Position numbers and translations under genes: made by a program | In this document: piece by piece, positions 14,075 to 19,008 of the stretch | How the letters are laid out: every line of letters starts with the position of its first letter | Position numbering within the stretch: the stretch's first letter is position 1 | Assembly (NCBI GenBank): GCA_017881545.1 | Contig: JADGQU010000014.1 | Span: 1 to 19,008 of the forward strand | Length of the DNA stretch: 19,008 nucleotides | From: Gemmatimonadaceae bacterium | Lineage (GTDB): Bacteria > Gemmatimonadota > Gemmatimonadetes > Gemmatimonadales > Gemmatimonadaceae | Reading direction: 5' to 3' | The notes under the pieces: generated by a model | What the model saw: the letters and a program-made list of their open reading frames with translations, nothing else | What the model was told of the DNA's origin: nothing | Databases searched by the model: none

Positions 14075-15730
14075 TCAGGGCTTCGACGAGTACCCGGGGC
14101 CCCTCAGTGCGCGCCCGGGCAACGCCGCGGTGACCTGCCCGTTGTCCACGACCGGAACGCCGTTCACGAGCACGTAGCTCACTCCGGTCGCGAGCTGCGC
14201 CGGATTCTCGTACGTCGAGCGGTCTATGACCGTGTTGGGATCGAATACCGTGATGTCCGCAAACATTCCAGGCTTGAGCAGCCCGCGATTGTTGATCCCG
14301 ACCCGCTGGAGCGCCAGCGACGTCATCTTCCTCACCGCGAATTCGAGCGTGATCACCGAATCCTGACGCACGTACCGGCCGAGTATGCGCGGAAATGTTC
14401 CGAACGCGCGGGGATGTTCGCGCTCGGTGAACTTCCCGGTGGAATCCGGACTCAGCGCGCCCGCATCCTGCCCCACTGACACCCACGGCTGCTTCATTGC
14501 CAGGCGCAGCGCGTCCTCGTTGAAGGAAAAGTAAATTGCTCCCGTCCTGCCCTTGTCGGCGATGAGAATGTCGAAGGCCGCGTCGTAGGCATCCTGGCCG
14601 CGCAGCTTTCCCGCATCCGTCAGAAGCATTCCCTCATACTTCTTGAGCGAATCGGCGACCACGTCGTTGATCATCGTTTTCGCCGCGCTGCGAATTCCGG
14701 AAGCGCTGTCCTGTCCGAGCTCTGTCTTGAGCCTGGCGCGCACCGCCGGATCCTTCAATCGCATCACCAGCGAATCGGAGCCGCCTTCCTGCACCCAGGT
14801 GTTGAGCATTGCGGCGAGGCCCGTGGCGCTTGCGATGTAAGGGTACTGATCCGCGGTGATGTCGATGCCCGCGGCGCGTGCCGAGTCGATGAGCGCGACG
14901 GCCTGTTGCATCAAGGGGAGCGATCTTGCTTTGAGGTGGCGAATCTCCGCCCACGTGCCCGCGCCGGCCGCGATCTGGATCGTCTCACGCACGGCATCAG
15001 CGAGTCCGTTGCCCTCGTTCCGGATGTGCGCCGCATACCCGCCCTTGTATGGCGTCACGTATCTCGTGAGGGCGATGAGCTCCTCGGTCGAGAAGAACGT
15101 GCTCGGCAAATAGATCAGTCCGGTGCCTAGACCAACAGCGCCGTCGCGCATCGCCGAATCGATCAGCGCGCCCATCTGCTTCATCTCGGCGTCGGTGGGA
15201 TGGCGGGTCACGTCGCCCATCACCGCCTGCCGAACCGAGCTCGTACCGACGTAGGTTCCGAGGTTTATCGCCGTACCATTCTTCTCGAGATATGCGAAGT
15301 ACCCGCCGAGTGATTGCCACGGATACTTCGGATCGGGCTGCTCTCCGAGCGCGACGTTGGGCCAGGCCGAATGCACTTCTCCCGTTATCTCGCTGGTGAT
15401 TCCCTGGGTGACCTTCGACACGGCGTGCGGCCCGCGCAGAATCGAGAATTCCGAGTGTCCGAGCATGTCGACGAATCCCGGGGCGACGACCTGTCCATTG
15501 GCGTCGATGACTCTCCGCGCGGTGAGTCCCGGCAGCGATGGCCCGACGTAAGCGATCTGATCGCCAATGGTAGCGACGCTCCCTCGGTACCAGGGATTCC
15601 CAGTCCCATCGACGATTCGCGCGTTGGTGATGAGCACGTCGAAACGCGTCGCGCCCGGCCCGCGCGGAACAGACGCGCACGCGACAGTGAGTGTGATCGC
15701 TAGAGCAGAGAGAACTCTGGTGATGCGCAT
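14075..15730 (-). CDS. Lipoprotein D-aminoacylase-like amidohydrolase
   Basis: The protein has 551 residues from ATG 15730. The N-terminus MRITRVLSALAITLTVACAS is a lipoprotein signal with Cys 18 as the lipidation site, so it is envelope-bound. The rest follows the N-acyl-D-amino-acid deacylase branch of the amidohydrolase superfamily: N-terminal sandwich FDVLITNARIVDGTGNPW, then PGFVDMLGHSE, AAHIRNEGNGLADAV, EIRHLKARS, DQYPYIASATGLA, SVGQDAGALSP, HPRAFGTFPRILGRY and the closing RGLLKPGMFADITVFDP. The first metal motif is altered: where D-aminoacylases have HxH after PGFID, this reads MLGH, so one metal ligand is missing. The reading frame stays open 615 bases upstream, but that part lies over the vWA gene and is not protein-like. 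There is no clear Shine-Dalgarno; the leader is A-rich. It lies 35 bases after the vWA gene and is probably co-transcribed with it. It could act on D-amino acid or dipeptide derivatives. Confidence 0.85.
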   Translation of the reverse strand: MRITRVLSALAITLTVACASVPRGPGATRFDVLITNARIVDGTGNPWYRGSVATIGDQIAYVGPSLPGLTARRVIDANGQVVAPGFVDMLGHSEFSILRGPHAVSKVTQGITSEITGEVHSAWPNVALGEQPDPKYPWQSLGGYFAYLEKNGTAINLGTYVGTSSVRQAVMGDVTRHPTDAEMKQMGALIDSAMRDGAVGLGTGLIYLPSTFFSTEELIALTRYVTPYKGGYAAHIRNEGNGLADAVRETIQIAAGAGTWAEIRHLKARSLPLMQQAVALIDSARAAGIDITADQYPYIASATGLAAMLNTWVQEGGSDSLVMRLKDPAVRARLKTELGQDSASGIRSAAKTMINDVVADSLKKYEGMLLTDAGKLRGQDAYDAAFDILIADKGRTGAIYFSFNEDALRLAMKQPWVSVGQDAGALSPDSTGKFTEREHPRAFGTFPRILGRYVRQDSVITLEFAVRKMTSLALQRVGINNRGLLKPGMFADITVFDPNTVIDRSTYENPAQLATGVSYVLVNGVPVVDNGQVTAALPGRALRGPGYSSKP

Positions 15731-15765
15731 TTGTTGCAGGGTCTGTTTTGTCTGTTGCTCGTGGC

Positions 15766-17046
15766 CTACGAGATCTTCTGCGTCTTCTTCCTCAGAAAAT
15801 CCATCAGGATAAACTGGCCAAGGGTCATGGTATTGGTGAAGTACGCCTTTCCCTTGCTGATCTCCGAAACACGCTTCACAAAATCCACCAGCGCCCGGTC
15901 GCGAGCGAGCATGAAGGTATTGATCAGAATGCCGGCCCGCCTGCAGTTCGCAACCTCCCTCAGCGTGGTAGCGATGACGGTCGAGTCCAGCCCCATTGAA
16001 TTCTTGTAGATCTGACCATTGGGCATGGTCATCGCGCTCGGTTTGCCGTCGGTGATCATCACGATCTGGCGCATGTCCTTCTTCTGCGCCATGAGGAGCC
16101 GGCGCGCGAGCTTGAGACCTTCCGCCGTGTTGGTGTGATACGGACCAACCTGCGCCTGCGGCAGCGTGGATAGCGGAATCTCCTCGGCCGAATCGTGGAA
16201 CAGCACGACCTGGAGCGTGTCCCCCGGAAACTGGGTGCGAATGAGATGCGTGAGCGCTAGCGCGACCTTCTTGGCGGGCGTGAATCGATCCTCGCCGTAG
16301 AGAATCATCGAGTGCGATGTGTCGAGCATCAGCACCGTGGCGCACGACGAGCGGTACTCGGCCTGCCGCACCATCAGATCTCTGTAGTCGAGATCCATCG
16401 GAACCTCGAGCGAGCCGGTACGCACGAGCGAGTTCTTGAGCGTCTCGTTGACATCGATGTTGAGCACATCGCCGAATTCGTACTCCTTGCTGTAGCCGTC
16501 GGCTTCGATGCCCGTGGCGAGGTGCGGAGTATCGTGTGAGCCGAAGCTCGATTTGCCCAGTGAGCTCAGGATGTGGCGGAGGCTCTTGTAGCCGAGGAAA
16601 TCGATGCCCTTGTCGGTGAGATTGAACTGGACGCTCTTTGACGCTGCCTGGGCGAGACCTCCGCGACCCGTGACCGGTTGATGGCCGGCGGGCATCTGCG
16701 GCGGAGCCTGAAGATTGAGGTATCCCTCCGCCGCCAGCTTCTTGATGAGGCTGTCGAGCAGCTCGCTCAGCTTCTCCTGGGATTCCTTGTTCCCATCGCC
16801 GCGCAGCGCTTCGAGGAGCTCGGGCGTGAATTGGCCGCTCTCGATCAACGCATCGAGGATTGCCTGACGCAGGGCCTCGACGGATCGATCGGGCTCCGAA
16901 TCGAAATCGTCGAAGTACGGATTCACGCTCTGCCCGCCGGCGAATCCCGATTGCAGCAGAAAATCGGCGAGCTTGTCCAGCAGCGCCTGGAGATCTACCG
17001 CGTCAGAGGCTTCCGGGCTGAACTTCGAGTAGGTGTGGAAGCGCAT
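15766..17046 (-). CDS. von Willebrand factor A domain protein (COG4867-like)
   Basis: From ATG 17046 the protein has 426 residues. The N-terminal 235 residues are mainly helical and acidic, with LLDKLADFLLQSGF near the start and FGDVLNIDVNETLKNSL just before the vWA domain, as in vWA proteins related to the magnesium-chelatase D subunit. The vWA domain (about 236-410) has a complete metal-ion-dependent adhesion site: DTSHS (Asp 242, Ser 244, Ser 246), the Thr in YHTNTAEGL and the Asp in MITDGKP. There is no signal peptide, so it is cytoplasmic. Such proteins usually pair with a MoxR- or ChlI-type AAA+ ATPase as a chaperone-like complex; none is within this window. Alternative starts are ATG 17070 (eight residues longer) and TTG 17133, the latter overlapping the divergent exporter gene. 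It leads the - strand series that includes the amidohydrolase. Confidence 0.85.
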   Translation of the reverse strand: MRFHTYSKFSPEASDAVDLQALLDKLADFLLQSGFAGGQSVNPYFDDFDSEPDRSVEALRQAILDALIESGQFTPELLEALRGDGNKESQEKLSELLDSLIKKLAAEGYLNLQAPPQMPAGHQPVTGRGGLAQAASKSVQFNLTDKGIDFLGYKSLRHILSSLGKSSFGSHDTPHLATGIEADGYSKEYEFGDVLNIDVNETLKNSLVRTGSLEVPMDLDYRDLMVRQAEYRSSCATVLMLDTSHSMILYGEDRFTPAKKVALALTHLIRTQFPGDTLQVVLFHDSAEEIPLSTLPQAQVGPYHTNTAEGLKLARRLLMAQKKDMRQIVMITDGKPSAMTMPNGQIYKNSMGLDSTVIATTLREVANCRRAGILINTFMLARDRALVDFVKRVSEISKGKAYFTNTMTLGQFILMDFLRKKTQKIS

Positions 17047-17076
17047 ATCTCTAACATACAACCCGGGCATAGGGGG

Positions 17077-17084
17077 TGTATAAT
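17077..17084. promoter_or_regulatory. Shared -10 region for divergent genes
   Basis: TGTATAAT contains a perfect TATAAT (17079-17084) for the + strand, ending eight bases before the exporter ATG at 17093. On the - strand the same bases read ATTATACA, with TATACA ending six bases before ATG 17070 of the vWA frame. No good -35 is visible on either side. Transcription from this box would start at or within a few bases of the exporter ATG, giving a leaderless or nearly leaderless message. Confidence 0.5.
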
Positions 17085-17092
17085 CCTCCGCA

Positions 17093-18334
17093 ATGCCCCC
17101 GACTCCGGCGCGCCCAGTACGACGATCGATCAACCCATTCAGGGCGCTCCAGGTCCACCGGAATTTCCGACTCTTCTGGATCGGTCAGACCGTCTCCCTG
17201 ATCGGGACGTGGATGCAGCAGGTCGGGCAGGGGTGGCTCGCGCTCGAGCTCACGAACAGCGCGTTCCTGGTGGGAGTCGTGGCCGCGGCGAGCAACTTAC
17301 CCGTTCTCCTGCTCTCGCTTTACGGCGGAGTCGTCGCCGATCGGCGCAGCAAGCTCCGTATCGTCATCATATGCCAGGCGCTCCTGCTCATCGAGGCCGC
17401 CGCACTCTGGTGGTTCACCTGGACGGGCCGCATCGGCTTCGGGTCGCTGCTGGTGCTGACGACGTTCGGGGGCGTGATCTCGGCGTTCGAAATTCCCGCG
17501 CGCCAGGCGATGATCGTCGAGCTCGTGTCGAAAGAGGACCTGGTCGATGCGATCGCGCTCAACTCGGGTGGATTCAATCTCGCCCGCATCGTCGGCCCGT
17601 CTCTCGCGGCGATCATACTCGGCAAGTTCGGCGTCGCGTGGTGCTTCGGCATCAACGCGCTCAGTTATTTCGCCGTACTCGCCAGCCTCGCCCGGATCAA
17701 GCTGCCGCGGTGGACACCGGTTCAGCACCTGGTTTCTCCCGCCGAGCAGCTGAAGCAGGGATTGAGATACATCCGCAGCTCACGCTCAGTGTCGGGATTG
17801 ATGGGCGTTATAGCGGTGTATGCGATATTCGGGTTTCAATACCTGACGATGATGCCCGTGATCGCGCGGGACGTGCTGCACACGGGAGCAAGCGGTTACG
17901 GACTGCTCCTGACCTTCGTAGGCATCGGCGCCCTGACTGGAGCGCTCTCGCTCGCCGGACTCGGCGCGCGAATTCGCCGCGGCCGGTTGTTCAACGCCAC
18001 GGCATATGCGTTCGCGGGGCTGACGATTCTCTTTTCGCTGATGCGCACGGTGCATCTCGCCGCTTTCGTACTGCTCTTCCTTGGTCTAACGATGCTGATC
18101 AACGGCGCGCTGGCGAACGGAATCCTTCAGTCGGTTGTTCCAGACGAGCTGCGGGGTCGCGTGATGGCGACCTACGTCTTCGTCTACGTCGGCTTCACGC
18201 CGATCGGATCATTCATCGCCGGTGTGATGGCGCGCTTCGTCGGGGTGGAGTGGGCGATTTTCAGCGGCGGGGTGGTGATGCTGGCGTACTCGCTGTGGGC
18301 GTTCTGGAAGTACCCGGAGATTCGCGCGGTCTAA
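17093..18334 (+). CDS. MFS exporter of the EntS (MFS_3) type
   Basis: The protein has 413 residues with about 12 membrane helices. It opens with NPFRALQVHRNFRLFWIGQ and LIGTWMQQVGQGWL, the standard start of the MFS_3 family that contains the enterobactin exporter EntS. The cytoplasmic loop GGVVADRRSKLR (about 78-89) is MFS motif A. Later family signatures are FEIPARQAMIVELV and NLARIVGPSLA in the first half, and LPRWTPVQHLV in the central loop. Family members export siderophores, macrolides and other hydrophobic compounds by proton antiport; no siderophore gene is nearby, so the substrate is open. The ATG is preceded by CCTCCGCA, which is not a Shine-Dalgarno on this strand, and by a perfect TATAAT eight bases upstream. 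It diverges from the vWA gene across 46 bases and converges with the hydrolase gene, stop to stop, with only 14 bases between. Confidence 0.9.
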   Translation: MPPTPARPVRRSINPFRALQVHRNFRLFWIGQTVSLIGTWMQQVGQGWLALELTNSAFLVGVVAAASNLPVLLLSLYGGVVADRRSKLRIVIICQALLLIEAAALWWFTWTGRIGFGSLLVLTTFGGVISAFEIPARQAMIVELVSKEDLVDAIALNSGGFNLARIVGPSLAAIILGKFGVAWCFGINALSYFAVLASLARIKLPRWTPVQHLVSPAEQLKQGLRYIRSSRSVSGLMGVIAVYAIFGFQYLTMMPVIARDVLHTGASGYGLLLTFVGIGALTGALSLAGLGARIRRGRLFNATAYAFAGLTILFSLMRTVHLAAFVLLFLGLTMLINGALANGILQSVVPDELRGRVMATYVFVYVGFTPIGSFIAGVMARFVGVEWAIFSGGVVMLAYSLWAFWKYPEIRAV

Positions 18335-18348
18335 GTTGGCGTTGTTGT

Positions 18349-19008
18349 TCAGCGGCACAGCGTCAACGCCCGCCCGATCGCGCGCCGAAAGGCATCCGGC
18401 TGATCGACCCACGAGGCGTGGCCGGCATTCTTGATTACGGTCAGCTCGACCTGGGGAACGCCGGCAATCTGCGCACGAATCACCCGCGCACCCATGTCAG
18501 CGATATCGTGATCGCCAACAATCACGCTGGTCGGGCATGATCGCGATCGCAGGATGCCCACAAAGTCATACGCCTTTGGCATGCTCTTCGACGCATCCGA
18601 GGCGGCCCTTGGATTGTAGAAGGCCATCCCGCCGCGAAGCTCTCGCCATTTGTTGACGTAAAAGAGGTTGGCCGACGCGTACCGAATGCGCCACTCGTCG
18701 ATCTTCTGCTTGTCCGACAGCGGAGGATGATCCACACCAGCGCGTTTCTTCTCTGCTTCAATATCCGGCCTGTCGAACAATGCGTTGGCGGCAGCTTTCT
18801 GCTCGGCCAACAGCTGCTTGTCTTCTACCGGCTTCAATGGAACGCCCGGGGAGAGGAGCACCAGTCCGGCCACATGCTGGGGAAATTGTTCGAGGTAGGA
18901 CAGCGCGAGGAACGCACCCATTGAATGGGCGACGAGGGTCATCTTGCCGACGCCAAGCTCCTGGCGAAGTCGTTCCAGATCGGCAACATGATTGCTTACG
19001 GTGATCAG
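18349..19008 (-). CDS. Alpha/beta hydrolase (N-terminus beyond window edge)
   Basis: The frame is open to the last base of the window, and protein-like sequence (SNHVADLERLRQELGVGK) precedes the internal ATG at 18942, so the gene starts outside; 219 codons plus stop are visible. The nucleophile elbow reads VAHSMGAF, with Ala in place of the first Gly of GxSxG. The acid is in VIVGDHDIADMG and the catalytic His in NAGHASWVDQP, giving a complete Ser-Asp-His triad. Between them lies a helical cap rich in charged residues (AEKKRAGVDHPPLSDKQ). The layout matches the proline-iminopeptidase-like (S33) and general alpha/beta-hydrolase family; substrates vary from peptides to esters, so no more exact call is justified. 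The missing N-terminal part would hold the oxyanion HGG/HGP motif. It converges on the exporter gene. Confidence 0.8.
   Translation of the reverse strand: MITVSNHVADLERLRQELGVGKMTLVAHSMGAFLALSYLEQFPQHVAGLVLLSPGVPLKPVEDKQLLAEQKAAANALFDRPDIEAEKKRAGVDHPPLSDKQKIDEWRIRYASANLFYVNKWRELRGGMAFYNPRAASDASKSMPKAYDFVGILRSRSCPTSVIVGDHDIADMGARVIRAQIAGVPQVELTVIKNAGHASWVDQPDAFRRAIGRALTLCR

Noticed and set aside
15731..16345. Upstream extension of the amidohydrolase frame (205 further codons)
   Set aside because: It overlaps the well-supported vWA gene out of frame and the translation is Arg/His/Ala-rich without domain signs; the lipoprotein signal at 15730 marks the true start.
18338..18370. GGCGTTG / CAACGCC inverted repeat between exporter and hydrolase genes
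   Set aside because: The seven-bp stem has a 19-base loop and no T-run on either side, and it runs into the hydrolase coding end; too weak to call a terminator.
16678..18540. 620-codon + strand open frame
   Set aside because: It is antisense to the vWA gene and in a wrong frame of the exporter; the translation is Arg-rich low-complexity, a common shadow in GC-rich DNA.

Overview
This is a GC-rich, gene-dense bacterial window with 13 genes, two of them cut by the window edges, and no gap over 300 bases. An outer-membrane barrel protein and lipoprotein-type signals indicate a diderm. The gene content (a DUF5335-like domain, stacked universal stress proteins, a large PLP decarboxylase, lipoprotein amidohydrolase) fits a soil or sediment member of Gemmatimonadota or a nearby phylum. 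That placement is inference. I saw no tRNA, rRNA, CRISPR array, insertion sequence or attachment site.

Left part (1-7251, + strand): the 3' part of a porin-like gene, then a tight five-gene stress cluster. In order it encodes a flavin-binding PNPOx-like protein with two BON domains, a tandem UspA protein with a DUF5335-like tail, a P-type ATPase with a non-canonical TPCP metal motif, a second tandem UspA protein, and a second PNPOx-like protein paralogous to the first. Gaps are 2 to about 95 bases, so it looks like one transcription unit.

Middle (7273-11989): a soluble PAS-GAF histidine kinase on the - strand diverges from a three-gene + strand operon. That operon encodes a Tat-exported two-domain multicopper oxidase, a membrane NarL-type kinase (HAMP, HisKA_3) and its LuxR-type response regulator, joined by 4-base stop/start overlaps. 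The stress cluster beside a NarL-type pair recalls the DosR dormancy regulon of mycobacteria in content, although no regulatory link can be shown here. A perfect 16-bp hairpin closes the operon and also faces the decarboxylase coming the other way.

Right part (12001-19008): a - strand series (vWA protein, lipoprotein D-aminoacylase-like amidohydrolase, tyrosine-decarboxylase-like enzyme) diverges from an EntS-type MFS exporter. The 46-base gap between them has a perfect TATAAT only 8 bases before the exporter ATG. An alpha/beta hydrolase enters from the right edge on the - strand.

The items most worth a second look are the stress cluster and its unusual domain fusions, the TPCP ATPase, the tyrosine-decarboxylase homologue, the amidohydrolase lacking the usual HxH metal motif, and the compact divergent promoter at about 17080.
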